Positions 1 to 8,010 of a stretch of DNA of 12,371 nucleotides are shown here, one piece after another. Origin of the DNA: an uncultured Collinsella sp. GTDB lineage: Bacteria > Actinomycetota > Coriobacteriia > Coriobacteriales > Coriobacteriaceae. Below the pieces are notes generated by a model, which did not search any database, was not told the DNA's origin, and saw only the letters and a program-made list of their open reading frames with translations. The DNA is taken from the NCBI GenBank assembly GCA_900544225.1, contig UQUD01000054.1:1-12371 (forward strand). Direction: 5' to 3'. Within the stretch, counting starts at the first letter, position 1. Every line of letters begins with the position of its first letter. Position numbers and translations under genes: made by a program.

Positions 1-3000
1 GACGAGGGCACTGCTGCCGACACCGACGCGAACGGTGCGCCGGCGAGCGCTGCTGACGATGGCGCCGACGCAGATCAGGGCGCAACTGCGAGTGCCGCGA
101 ATGGTACTGACACCGCTGCGGACAACGCGACTGAGTCCGAGAGCTCTCCCGCGGTGCCTGCTGATTCGGAGCAGAAGAACGCCGTTGCCGCTGCGTCCAC
201 CACAACGCTTTCCAGCGAGGCTAAGGTCTATATTCAGGACGCCAAGGATATGGACAACTCGTATTCCACGAGGTATGGCGCGCTCAGCGCGGGCGATACG
301 CTCTGGGCAAATATGTACGACGAGGTCGAGGACGACTGGTACGGCACTTCGACTGAGTCCGTTGCCAATCCTGGCACCTGGACCTATACCTGGCTTGCCG
401 GTACGGTTAGGGCCAGCAGCAATGTCGCCGACTACACCGAGGTCGTAGGCCACGAGCAGTCGCTCACCGTCACCGCCGCGATGGAAGGCAAATACTTCAT
501 CTGCAAGGTAACGGTTGATGGCAAGGATTACTACGGGCCCGCCGCGTACGGCTCGGGCATCAATGCCAACTACATTCCTGGCCCCGTGCTGGGTGTCGGG
601 CAGATGGAACTCTACAGCGTCAAGCTGAATAGCGACACGCCGAGCATAGGCGATACCCTTACGGCGACGCCGTACAAGGATTGGTCGAGCCCCGCGGGCT
701 CCGACGCCAAGGTTACCTACACGTGGTCCGCATCCACCTCGCAGTCCTCGGGCTTCACTAAGATCGAGGGCGCGACGGGCGCTTCCCTCACGGTAACCGA
801 CGACCTCGAGGGCAAGTACGTCAAGGTCGAGGCCACTGCCGGCGTCAACACGGTGAGCAAGACCACTTCCAGCAAGGTCAAACAGGCCGGTGCGGTCGAG
901 ATTTCGGCCGTGTCCATCATCAACACCAAGGACAACACGAGTGTCTTTGCGGTGGGGGATACCGCTAAGGCCCGCGCCAAGGAGAAGGGCGGCGCGTCCG
1001 GCGCGTTCGTCGACGCGAGCAAGCTCAACTATCAGTGGCAGTGCTCTGACACCAAGAGTGGCACGTATACCGATATCGCGGGTGCCACGGGTGAGACCCT
1101 CGAGCTAACCGACGCTTTGGGTGGCAAGTACCTCAAGTGTAAGGTGTCTTCGAAGATCGGCTCTTCGAGCTTGACCAACTCGACGGGTGCTCTCGTTGCA
1201 GCCGCCGGTTCAATTAATGTCTCGAGCGTGACTATGAGCCCGACTTCGGGCAAAGTCGAGGTTGGCTCCACGATTACGGCGACCGCAAAGGCGGGCTCCA
1301 CTGACGTTACCGCCGATTCACATGTCACATGGCAGTGGTACAAGGGCACCTCGAGATACGCGAGCTCGTGCAACACGCCTATCGAGGGTGAGACTGGCAA
1401 CACCCTGACGGTGACCGCCGCCCTTAAGGGCTACTACGTCGTGGCTAAGGCCAATGGCGGCTATGGCGAGGAGAAGCCCTACTATGCGGCAGGTCCTGTC
1501 TCGGTTGCGGGTCAGGTTGAGCTTTACGACGTGCAGTTTGAGGGCTCTCCTGCCACCAACGGCGTGCACGTGGGCGATAAGCTCAAGACCAAGGTGCGCA
1601 AAAAGGACGGCTCGAAGTACAGCTATATCGACCGCACCGATAATGTGACCTACCAGTGGCAGTATGCAAATAGCAGTTCGAGCTCCGACTCCGCTTACAC
1701 CGATATCCCCGGTGCCACCGAGGCCACCTATACCGTTGACGCCGCCTATGCCGGCAAGTATCTGCGCGTAAAGGTGACGAGCGAAAATACCGTTTTCAGC
1801 ACGCAGAAGAAGAGCTCCTCCGGCGGCACGCAGTCTGTTGCTCCGCTTGGCCCCGTGACGCTTAAGGGCCAGTACAAGCTGGCGGGCATTGAGCTTGCCG
1901 ATAAGAACGTTACGCTGAGCGTGGGTTCAAAGATCACACCGAGCGTGCAGGTTCCGGGTCCTTGGTCGGGCTCGACCAAGGACGTGCCCGATGATGCCGA
2001 CCTCACCATGGCGTGGTACGCCAAGGGCGAGGGCGATGCCGATTGGACCGAGCTCACCGACGGCATCGATAAGACCGATGGCAGCCTGACTCTTACGGAT
2101 GCGCTTGTCGGCAAGAGGATCAAGGTTACGGCGAGCGCTCTCGACAACACGGTTGAGTGGGTATCGTCCGACAGCGTTACCGCGGCGGGGGAGTATAACC
2201 TGCTGCGCGTGACCACTACGCCGCAGATCAATAGCGAATCGACCCACCTCGTCTCGGGTGATAGCGTTAAGGCGACGGCGCAGGCCAAGCGCGCCGACGG
2301 TTCGGCCACCAACGGTATCGACGTCACCGACCAGGCGACTGTTGTTTGGTATGCGGCCGACGACGCGAAGGCTCCCGCGGCCGACTGGACGCTTCTGTCC
2401 GATATGTCGGGCGCCACGGCAACGGTTTCGGCTTCTGCCGCGGGCAAGTATCTGAAGGCTGTCGCCACGAGCGGCAGCTCGACGGTTGAGCTCGTCTCCG
2501 CCAACAAGGTTATCGCCGCGGGCTCGCTCGAGGCTGCAGTCCAAAAGCTCAACGATGCCAATAAGCAGATCGCTGTTGATTACAGCGCCAAGGGCGGCAA
2601 CGTCAACGATGTTCTGAAGGCACAGCTTGCCGATTTGGGATTTACCGATATTGACGTCAAGGTCTCCGAGGGCGGCGTTGCCTTTAATGCAGAGGATGAC
2701 AAGGCAACGGTCGGTATCTCCGACGCCCAGGGTAAGACCAACGGCGATGTGACGTTCTTCTACATCGACCCCAACAACTACACCGGTTACAACATTGACG
2801 GTCTGCGTAGCGCCGACGTCGTGTTTGAGCTGTCGCGCGATGGCAAGACCGAGTATTACCAGCCCAACAAGTCGGTGCAGGTTGCTTGGGACGAGGCTCG
2901 TGTGCAGCAGATGCTCGACGATGCCGCCGAGCAGGTTGCCATCGGTTACGCTGCGGGCGATTCGGCCGAGTCCGTTACGTCCAACCTCACGCTTCCGTAC

Positions 3001-6000
3001 CGCGCAGGCTCCAAGAGCAAGTTTGAGGTTAGCTGGAAGAGCTCCGACGGCGATGTCATTTGGCCGTCCGGTTATGGCTGGGACGACTACACCGGCAAGG
3101 TGACGCGCGTTTCGAGCGATCGCACCGTAACGCTGACCGCGACCGTTTCGTTTGTGAGCGGTGGCCCGTCTGACGTTAAGGGCGCGCACGACTTCACGGT
3201 GACCGTCAAGGGCGACCCCGAGAAGGTTGCTGCCGACAAGAAGGCGCTGCAGGAGAAGGTCGACGCGGCGTTTACGTACGACAACATCAAGTACTCCGGT
3301 ATCGATGCGGTCGCCAATAAGGACGGCCTGACCGCCGACCTGCAGATGCCGCGCACGAGCACGCTCAATATCGACGGCAAGTATTACGAGGTCAAGTACT
3401 CTGCCAGCACCGATGACATTACGTTCAACGGTTACAAGGGCACGGTCTACCAGCCGCTGCCTGGCGCCGAGGTGGCGAAGACCAAGGTCACCCTTACGGT
3501 GACCGATAAGTCCAACGCCGAGGTCACGGCAAGCAAGACCCTCGACTTTGCGATTGCTCCGCAGGACCAAGACGCGCTTGATGCTGAGCTTTCTCTTATG
3601 GAAAAGGCGAAGGCCGGCTATGCTGCCGCCATTCTGAATGGCCAGGACGCCAATGCCGTTTCGACCGACATGCACGCGTTCCAGAAGGCCTATCTCGATG
3701 CCGACGGTAACCTTGCCTGGAGTTACAACAAGACGACGACCGATTCGACGTCTCTTGGTATTGTTCCGGTCGATCTGCCTGGCTATGACGCGATGTCCGG
3801 GCAGGATTGGCGTCTGTTTAAGTCGAGCAACAGCTCTATTGTCTCTGCAGAGAATCTCAAGGTCACGCAGCCGCAGTACAACACGAAGGTTGTCGTTTCC
3901 TCGCGCCTGGCGAGTGAGAAGTACGCTCGCTATGCTGAGCGCTATCCCGACAACACCACGTACGCTAAGCTTGCCAACCAGGATGTCTCGGCAACGTTGA
4001 CGGTCGTGGGCACGAGTGGCCAAAACAGCCCCGAGGTCACGGCGACGTGCTCGGTTATTGGCGTCGACGCCAAGGGCAAGCAGCAGACGTGGGCTGCCGC
4101 TTCGCAGTACACGCTCAAGAACGGCTCGACTGCCGCCGATCTTTCCGAGGAGCTCTTTAAGCAGGCTGGCCTCAAGGCCGATTACGACCCCAACGGCTCT
4201 TGGGGTTGGGTGCTCAATTCCATTACGTCACCTTTCGATGCCGATCGCACCCTTGCATACGACCATGCTACGGGCGCCTATTGGCAGCTGTTCATCAACG
4301 GCGTCGCTGCGTCGGTGGGCGCTGGCAACTACAAGCTCGAGGCGGGCGACTCTGTCGTCTGGTGTTACTCGAAGTACGGTGACGCTGCGCCCACCGACCA
4401 GCTTTCGGTAAGCTGCACCGTTGTCGGTCAGGACGCTTCAGGTGCTCAGCAGACGTGGGCGCAACCTACGACCTCGCTGGTGGAAGAGGGCGCAACTGCC
4501 GCCGATCTTTCCGAGCAGGTCTTTAAGCAGGCCGGTATTGGCGCCGACACTGGCACGGGCTCGTACGGTTGGTTCCTCAATTCGTTGACCTCGCCGTTCG
4601 AAAAGAACGTGACGCTTTCGACCGAGCAGGTTAACGAGAGTACCTGGAAATACTGGCAGTTCTTTGTCAACGGCAAGATGGCCAATGTCGGCGCCGGCAA
4701 CTACACGCTCAAGGCCGGCGATGAGATTGCCTGGGTCTATGGTTCCGATGGCACCATGCCCGGTCAGGTTTCTGTCTCGATGGAGATCATCGGCAAGAAG
4801 GACGATAAGGCACAGCGCTGGACCGATCCTTCGACGCAGGTGTTTGTTGGGGGCACGACGATCAAGGACGCCACTGCCGCCTACTTTGATGCCTTGGGCA
4901 TCAAGTCCGAGATGTACGATCAGCTGGGCTTCTGGGGCGTTCACAGCCTTGTCTCTCCGCTTGACGGCACTAAGTTGGCCGGCGCTTGGTCGTACTTTGT
5001 TAACGGTGTTCCCGGTTCTCAGCTCGATAGTGACTACGTGCTCAAGTCGGGTGACAAGATTGTCTGGGCTTATGCTGCCGGCGATACGGTGCCTAATCCT
5101 GACGAGGTCGTAGTCAATCCGAGTGCCCCGCGTCCGACCGATTGGAAGTCCGATTGGGACGGCAAGTCCAATGCGGCGGTCGAGAACGTTTCGACGCCTA
5201 CGGGTGCGCTAGCGAGCTCTTGGACGTTCGACTGGAAGGCGTATTCTGGTTCGGCGTATCCCAACGCGAGTGAACCTATTGTCGTGAACGGCAACGTGTA
5301 TCTTGCCGTCAACAAGCGTTTGCTAAAGATTGACGCCAAGTCGGGCAAGGTCCTTGCCGAGTCGAATCTTAAGACTGCGGTCGGCTACACCTCGCGCCCG
5401 ATTTATGCGAACGGTTTGGTTATTGTTCCGCTTGACGGCGGTGCGGTCCAGGCTCTGACGGCTGACGCGCTCACAACGGTTTGGGTCACCGACTCCGTGA
5501 GCGAGACTGCTCAGTCGAATTCTCAGCTGACAATTGATGGCAATTACCTCTATGTCGGCACCGTTGATGTCGACTATGGAAAGGGTACGTACAATAACGG
5601 TCATCTGACGCGTATTAACATCCTGACCGGCGCTGTTTCTTGGCAGCATGTCAATGCCGACGAGGGTTATTACTGGACGGGCGCGACGGTGGGCGATGAC
5701 TTTGTCTTGGTTCCCACCAGTGCCGGTACCGTCGAGATGCTCAGCAAGTCTTCGGGCGATGTGCTCGGAAAGGTTTCGGTTGGTGCTGTTGTCAACTCCA
5801 CCTGCGTGCTTTCGGCTGACGGCAGCCATGCCTATCTAATCTCGCGCGACGGCAAGCTGCACGTCTTGGCGATTTCTGATGGCGACTCACGCGATGCGGA
5901 TGCCGCTTCGCGTATTACCGAGGAGCGTGTGGTCGACCTTGGCCTTACGGGATGTGCATGCGTGCCTACGACGACGTATGATGGCAAGCTGATTGTTGGC

Positions 6001-6981
6001 GGCGAGGTTGCTCGCGGCTCTGCGCTGGCGATTATTGATCCGGCCAACAACTTTGCCAAGACGCTGGTTTCGTCTGCTGATGGCACTGCGCTTCCTGCTG
6101 GCGGCATCAAGGGCGCTCCGCTCGTGAGTGTCCAGGGCGAAGACGCGTATGTCTACTTCACGGTTAACTACGGCGAAAGCCCTGATTTCGTTAACTACAC
6201 CTCAGGCGGTGGCGTATATCGTTACAAGTTGGGCGACGCTGAGGCTTCTGGTGTGTTTAGCGCAACGGATCACTACAACTTCTGTGACTCGCCAATTGCT
6301 TGTGATGCCCAGGGCAACTTGTACTACATCAACGACTCTGGCACGCTGTTCAAGCTGAATGCTGGCGTTAAGGTTTCGTTTAGCGCCGGCGAGGGGTCCA
6401 AGGTCGATTTTCAGACTACGGCCGCCAACGGCTCTATCGCCAAGCCTGCCGATCCGACGCGCGAAGGCTACACCTTCGCTGGCTGGTATACCGACGAGGC
6501 TTGTACGGAGGCGTATGACTTTAGCGTTGCGGTGACGGCTGATATGACGCTGTATGCCAAGTGGATCAAGAATGCTGTTAACCCTGGTGGTAACGGTGGC
6601 TCTGGCTCCGCTGGCGGCAATGGCGGTTCGGGTAATGCTGGTGCTGGTTCCGGCTCCGGTGACGGCACAAATGGCCAGCAGACTGGCGGTGCTGTTGCTC
6701 CGGGTAAGAAGCCGGTGTCGTCTACCACGACTACGACCGAGACCAAGGACAATAAGGATTCCAAGAAGAAATCCGATAAGTCCGGCAAGAAGTCTGATAA
6801 GAAGTCCAGCAAGTCCAGCTCCAAGCCCGATACGGGCTCGGCTGCCGCGACTACCGCTAAGAAGTCCGCTGAGGCTCCTGTGCAGCAGTCTGGCTTCAAT
6901 CCGCTCGCCATCGCTGGTGTGGCGGCCGGCGTGATCGGTCTCGCCGTCATCGGTGTGTTCGTATTCACCAGGCGTCGGTAG
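1..6981 (+). CDS. Giant cell-surface protein with Ig-like repeats, three DUF4430 domains, PQQ-like beta-propeller and C-terminal membrane anchor (5'-partial)
   Basis: The frame is open from base 1, so the gene starts left of the window. The GTG at 154 is internal, because the same frame upstream encodes an Ala/Asp/Glu-rich linker typical of sequence just after a signal peptide. In visible residues, the order is: acidic linker 1-70; about seven Ig-like modules 74-840; roughly three further Ig-type modules 841-1345 resembling the 'atrophied bacterial Ig' family; three DUF4430 domains (about 1347-1461, 1467-1585, 1589-1697); a PQQ-like propeller of about eight repeats 1710-2122; an InlB B-repeat 2123-2191 with its GYTFAGWYTD and TLYAKW motifs; a Gly-rich linker 2194-2230; a Lys/Ser-rich stalk 2239-2290; and a hydrophobic helix 2299-2322 followed by RRR. 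The end resembles a surface-protein anchor, but no LPxTG precedes the helix. The protein is secreted and tethered. Adhesion or ligand capture is likely; the ligand is unknown. The next gene abuts its stop codon. Confidence 0.9.
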   Translation, partial: DEGTAADTDANGAPASAADDGADADQGATASAANGTDTAADNATESESSPAVPADSEQKNAVAAASTTTLSSEAKVYIQDAKDMDNSYSTRYGALSAGDTLWANMYDEVEDDWYGTSTESVANPGTWTYTWLAGTVRASSNVADYTEVVGHEQSLTVTAAMEGKYFICKVTVDGKDYYGPAAYGSGINANYIPGPVLGVGQMELYSVKLNSDTPSIGDTLTATPYKDWSSPAGSDAKVTYTWSASTSQSSGFTKIEGATGASLTVTDDLEGKYVKVEATAGVNTVSKTTSSKVKQAGAVEISAVSIINTKDNTSVFAVGDTAKARAKEKGGASGAFVDASKLNYQWQCSDTKSGTYTDIAGATGETLELTDALGGKYLKCKVSSKIGSSSLTNSTGALVAAAGSINVSSVTMSPTSGKVEVGSTITATAKAGSTDVTADSHVTWQWYKGTSRYASSCNTPIEGETGNTLTVTAALKGYYVVAKANGGYGEEKPYYAAGPVSVAGQVELYDVQFEGSPATNGVHVGDKLKTKVRKKDGSKYSYIDRTDNVTYQWQYANSSSSSDSAYTDIPGATEATYTVDAAYAGKYLRVKVTSENTVFSTQKKSSSGGTQSVAPLGPVTLKGQYKLAGIELADKNVTLSVGSKITPSVQVPGPWSGSTKDVPDDADLTMAWYAKGEGDADWTELTDGIDKTDGSLTLTDALVGKRIKVTASALDNTVEWVSSDSVTAAGEYNLLRVTTTPQINSESTHLVSGDSVKATAQAKRADGSATNGIDVTDQATVVWYAADDAKAPAADWTLLSDMSGATATVSASAAGKYLKAVATSGSSTVELVSANKVIAAGSLEAAVQKLNDANKQIAVDYSAKGGNVNDVLKAQLADLGFTDIDVKVSEGGVAFNAEDDKATVGISDAQGKTNGDVTFFYIDPNNYTGYNIDGLRSADVVFELSRDGKTEYYQPNKSVQVAWDEARVQQMLDDAAEQVAIGYAAGDSAESVTSNLTLPYRAGSKSKFEVSWKSSDGDVIWPSGYGWDDYTGKVTRVSSDRTVTLTATVSFVSGGPSDVKGAHDFTVTVKGDPEKVAADKKALQEKVDAAFTYDNIKYSGIDAVANKDGLTADLQMPRTSTLNIDGKYYEVKYSASTDDITFNGYKGTVYQPLPGAEVAKTKVTLTVTDKSNAEVTASKTLDFAIAPQDQDALDAELSLMEKAKAGYAAAILNGQDANAVSTDMHAFQKAYLDADGNLAWSYNKTTTDSTSLGIVPVDLPGYDAMSGQDWRLFKSSNSSIVSAENLKVTQPQYNTKVVVSSRLASEKYARYAERYPDNTTYAKLANQDVSATLTVVGTSGQNSPEVTATCSVIGVDAKGKQQTWAAASQYTLKNGSTAADLSEELFKQAGLKADYDPNGSWGWVLNSITSPFDADRTLAYDHATGAYWQLFINGVAASVGAGNYKLEAGDSVVWCYSKYGDAAPTDQLSVSCTVVGQDASGAQQTWAQPTTSLVEEGATAADLSEQVFKQAGIGADTGTGSYGWFLNSLTSPFEKNVTLSTEQVNESTWKYWQFFVNGKMANVGAGNYTLKAGDEIAWVYGSDGTMPGQVSVSMEIIGKKDDKAQRWTDPSTQVFVGGTTIKDATAAYFDALGIKSEMYDQLGFWGVHSLVSPLDGTKLAGAWSYFVNGVPGSQLDSDYVLKSGDKIVWAYAAGDTVPNPDEVVVNPSAPRPTDWKSDWDGKSNAAVENVSTPTGALASSWTFDWKAYSGSAYPNASEPIVVNGNVYLAVNKRLLKIDAKSGKVLAESNLKTAVGYTSRPIYANGLVIVPLDGGAVQALTADALTTVWVTDSVSETAQSNSQLTIDGNYLYVGTVDVDYGKGTYNNGHLTRINILTGAVSWQHVNADEGYYWTGATVGDDFVLVPTSAGTVEMLSKSSGDVLGKVSVGAVVNSTCVLSADGSHAYLISRDGKLHVLAISDGDSRDADAASRITEERVVDLGLTGCACVPTTTYDGKLIVGGEVARGSALAIIDPANNFAKTLVSSADGTALPAGGIKGAPLVSVQGEDAYVYFTVNYGESPDFVNYTSGGGVYRYKLGDAEASGVFSATDHYNFCDSPIACDAQGNLYYINDSGTLFKLNAGVKVSFSAGEGSKVDFQTTAANGSIAKPADPTREGYTFAGWYTDEACTEAYDFSVAVTADMTLYAKWIKNAVNPGGNGGSGSAGGNGGSGNAGAGSGSGDGTNGQQTGGAVAPGKKPVSSTTTTTETKDNKDSKKKSDKSGKKSDKKSSKSSSKPDTGSAAATTAKKSAEAPVQQSGFNPLAIAGVAAGVIGLAVIGVFVFTRRR
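220..2520 (+). repeat. Seven tandem Ig-like modules within the giant surface protein
   Basis: I count seven degenerate units of about 95-120 residues. Each has the same signature: a (V/S)GD or VGS start strand, then a Y/W-x-W core such as YTWSAS, YQWQCS, WQWYKG, YQWQYA or MAWYAK, then an I-x-GATG-type turn, an LTVT strand and a closing GKY(L/V)K strand. Closing strands read GKYFICKV, GKYVKVEA, GKYLKCKV, GYYVVAKA, GKYLRVKV, GKRIKVTA and GKYLKAVA. Approximate unit limits are 220-600, 601-897, 898-1209, 1210-1506, 1507-1865, 1866-2187 and 2188-2520. Sequence divergence shows these are old repeats acting as a beta-sandwich stalk. The exact family assignment needs a profile search. Confidence 0.7.
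4039..5091 (+). repeat. Three tandem DUF4430 (transcobalamin C-terminal-like) domains
   Basis: Three consecutive domains lie at about 4039-4383, 4399-4755 and 4765-5091. All end in the family signature: aromatic-rich strand, (V/I)NG, a short loop, Y-x-L-x-x-GD-x-(V/I)-x-W-x-Y (YWQLFING..GDSVVWCY, YWQFFVNG..GDEIAWVY, WSYFVNG..GDKIVWAY). DUF4430 (PF14478) is related to the C-terminal domain of transcobalamin and intrinsic factor. The first two copies are close relatives. They share a 21-base identical block (4129-4149 and 4495-4515) and a 14-base block (4081-4094 and 4447-4460), both offset by exactly 366 bases, which indicates a tandem duplication of 122 codons. The third copy is more diverged. 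Confidence 0.8.
5128..6366 (+). other. PQQ-like beta-propeller domain of the giant surface protein
   Basis: This 413-residue part shows about eight repeats of 40-55 residues, each with a small-residue strand, NG or DG turn, (V/L)Y(V/L) strand and a 'G.L..(I/L)D..(S/T)G..(L/V)' outer strand. Examples are NGNVYLAV followed by LLKIDAKSGKVL, DGNYLYVGT followed by LTRINILTGAVSW, and GNLYYINDSGTLFKLNAG at the end. This matches PQQ-like or YncE-type propellers. No methanol-dehydrogenase-type catalytic or PQQ-binding residues are recognisable, so a binding or structural role is more likely than an enzymatic one. The blade count is an estimate. Confidence 0.7.
6367..6573 (+). other. InlB B-repeat (Listeria-Bacteroides repeat) domain
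   Basis: This segment of about 69 residues directly follows the propeller. It carries the hallmark pattern of the InlB B-repeat family (Flg_new): a beta strand VKVSFSAG, then PADPTREGYTFAGWYTDEAC, the AYDFS strand and the closing TLYAKW. In other surface proteins these small beta-grasp-like repeats sit close to the membrane or wall anchor, and here too it is the last folded module before the linker and transmembrane helix. Confidence 0.85.
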
Positions 6982-7851
6982 GTGAGGGCTGTGTCCAATA
7001 GGCCTCAGGACGCCGGCTCCAAGCAGCCCGATTCGTCGTTCATCCAGCTCGACGATGGAAAGCAAAAGGGCGCCGCTTCGGCGGCGTCTGCCCCTCGGCG
7101 CAAGGCGCTTGTTGGTGCCCTGACGGCCGGCTGCATCGTCTTGATCGTTGTGTCGCTGGGTTTTGTCTATCCCTCTGCCGGCAGTGCATGGTCCATCGAT
7201 TGGATCGTTCAGGCTGTGACAGGGGAGAGCGTCGTTGCCAAGGACGCATCGGTTTCCGGCTCGACTACCGTTTCGGGCAAGGCTGCGCCCAAGGACTCCA
7301 ACTCTTCGGACAATGCGAAGGACGGGTCGAAGGACTCCAAAAAGGATTCGAAGGAGAAGAAGTCCGAAGACAAGGGCGGCAAGACGTCCAACAACGCGTC
7401 TGCTGGACAGGGCTCTGAATCCGCCGGTGGATCGAGTTCTTCTGACGGCTCTTCTTCGGGCGGCGGCTCGGTGTCTGGCGGTGGGTCTGCATCCAACAGT
7501 GGCGGCGCCTCTGCGGGCAATCAGGGCGGCTCGCAGCAGTCTGGCTACGTCACGGTGACGGTTGCGGTCACATCGAGCGCCGTGGGCAATCCTGTGTCTT
7601 CTGGTGGCACCTTCACCTTTAACGAGGGCGCAACTGCCTACGATGCCCTGTGCGCCTTGGGCCTTTCCGTGAATGCGCATGGCTCGTCGTACGGCACGTA
7701 TGTCGCCGCTATCGGCGGTTTGGCCGAGAAGGAGCATGGTGGCACGAGCGGCTGGATGTACTCCGTTAACGGTGTGGCGCCCAACACGGCGTGCAGCAAC
7801 TACGTCCTATCTAACGGCGACAGCGTAGTCTGGTATTACGTAACGGGCTAG
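6982..7851 (+). CDS. N-terminally membrane-anchored DUF4430 (transcobalamin-like) protein
   Basis: The product has 289 residues from the GTG at 6982, which directly follows the TAG of the preceding gene (zero gap, so translational coupling is likely). A second GTG at 6991 is also possible, preceded by GAGG; I cannot decide between them. Residues 1-41 are hydrophilic and end in RRK. Residues 42-63 form one transmembrane helix with no convincing cleavage site. Residues about 95-135 are a Lys/Ser/Asp-rich linker, 136-187 a Gly/Ser-rich linker, and 189-289 one DUF4430 domain with GWMYSVNG and a closing GDSVVWYY. The domain therefore faces outside at the end of a flexible arm. Its EGAT(A) segment shares a 15-base identical stretch with the second DUF4430 copy upstream. 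It probably works with the giant protein, perhaps passing ligand towards a transporter. No transporter gene is visible in the window. Confidence 0.88.
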   Translation: MRAVSNRPQDAGSKQPDSSFIQLDDGKQKGAASAASAPRRKALVGALTAGCIVLIVVSLGFVYPSAGSAWSIDWIVQAVTGESVVAKDASVSGSTTVSGKAAPKDSNSSDNAKDGSKDSKKDSKEKKSEDKGGKTSNNASAGQGSESAGGSSSSDGSSSGGGSVSGGGSASNSGGASAGNQGGSQQSGYVTVTVAVTSSAVGNPVSSGGTFTFNEGATAYDALCALGLSVNAHGSSYGTYVAAIGGLAEKEHGGTSGWMYSVNGVAPNTACSNYVLSNGDSVVWYYVTG

Positions 7852-7871
7852 ATACCTCGACATAACGCGCC

Positions 7872-7911
7872 AAACGGGCGGTTCGGACAAACATCCGGGC
7901 CGCCCGTTTTT
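7872..7911 (+). terminator. Rho-independent terminator of the DUF4430 gene pair
   Basis: A perfect 10-bp stem, AAACGGGCGG (7872-7881) with CCGCCCGTTT (7900-7909), extends inward by six more pairs including two G-U wobbles, closes on a six-base loop, and runs into TTTTT. It lies 20 bases after the stop at 7851. Confidence 0.93.
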
Positions 7912-7950
7912 CATGCGAATGGAACTGGGCCGCCGGGTCTCTTGGCAAAC

Positions 7951-7984
7951 AAAAAACCGGTTGGAACGAGAATTCCAACCGGTT
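7951..7984 (-). terminator. Rho-independent terminator of the gtrA genes
   Basis: A perfect 12-bp inverted repeat, AACCGGTTGGAA (7955-7966) and TTCCAACCGGTT (7973-7984), has a six-base loop. On the minus strand it is followed by a T run (A run 7951-7956 on the plus strand). It lies just after the stop of the GtrA gene at 8011, facing the terminator at 7872-7911, so the two transcription units converge here. Confidence 0.93.
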
Positions 7985-8010
7985 ATACCTTTAAGCAAAT
8001 GTCGAACAAA

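Noticed and set aside
154..156. GTG as the start of the giant protein
   Set aside because: The frame is open to base 1 and encodes a typical post-signal acidic linker; there is no signal peptide after this GTG, so the true start lies outside the window.
1927..4023. 698-codon open frame on the minus strand inside the giant gene
   Set aside because: It is antisense to clearly coding Ig-type and linker sequence, is Arg/Leu/Val-rich low-information protein with no motif, and is the usual result of GC-rich codon bias.
7120..7140. Lipobox-like LTAGC in the small DUF4430 protein
   Set aside because: The hydrophobic stretch continues for about 12 residues after the Cys, which fits a signal anchor and not a lipoprotein signal.
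6202..7737. 511-codon minus-strand frame over the gene junction
   Set aside because: It is an Arg/Gly-rich shadow of the Lys/Ser- and Gly-rich linkers on the other strand.
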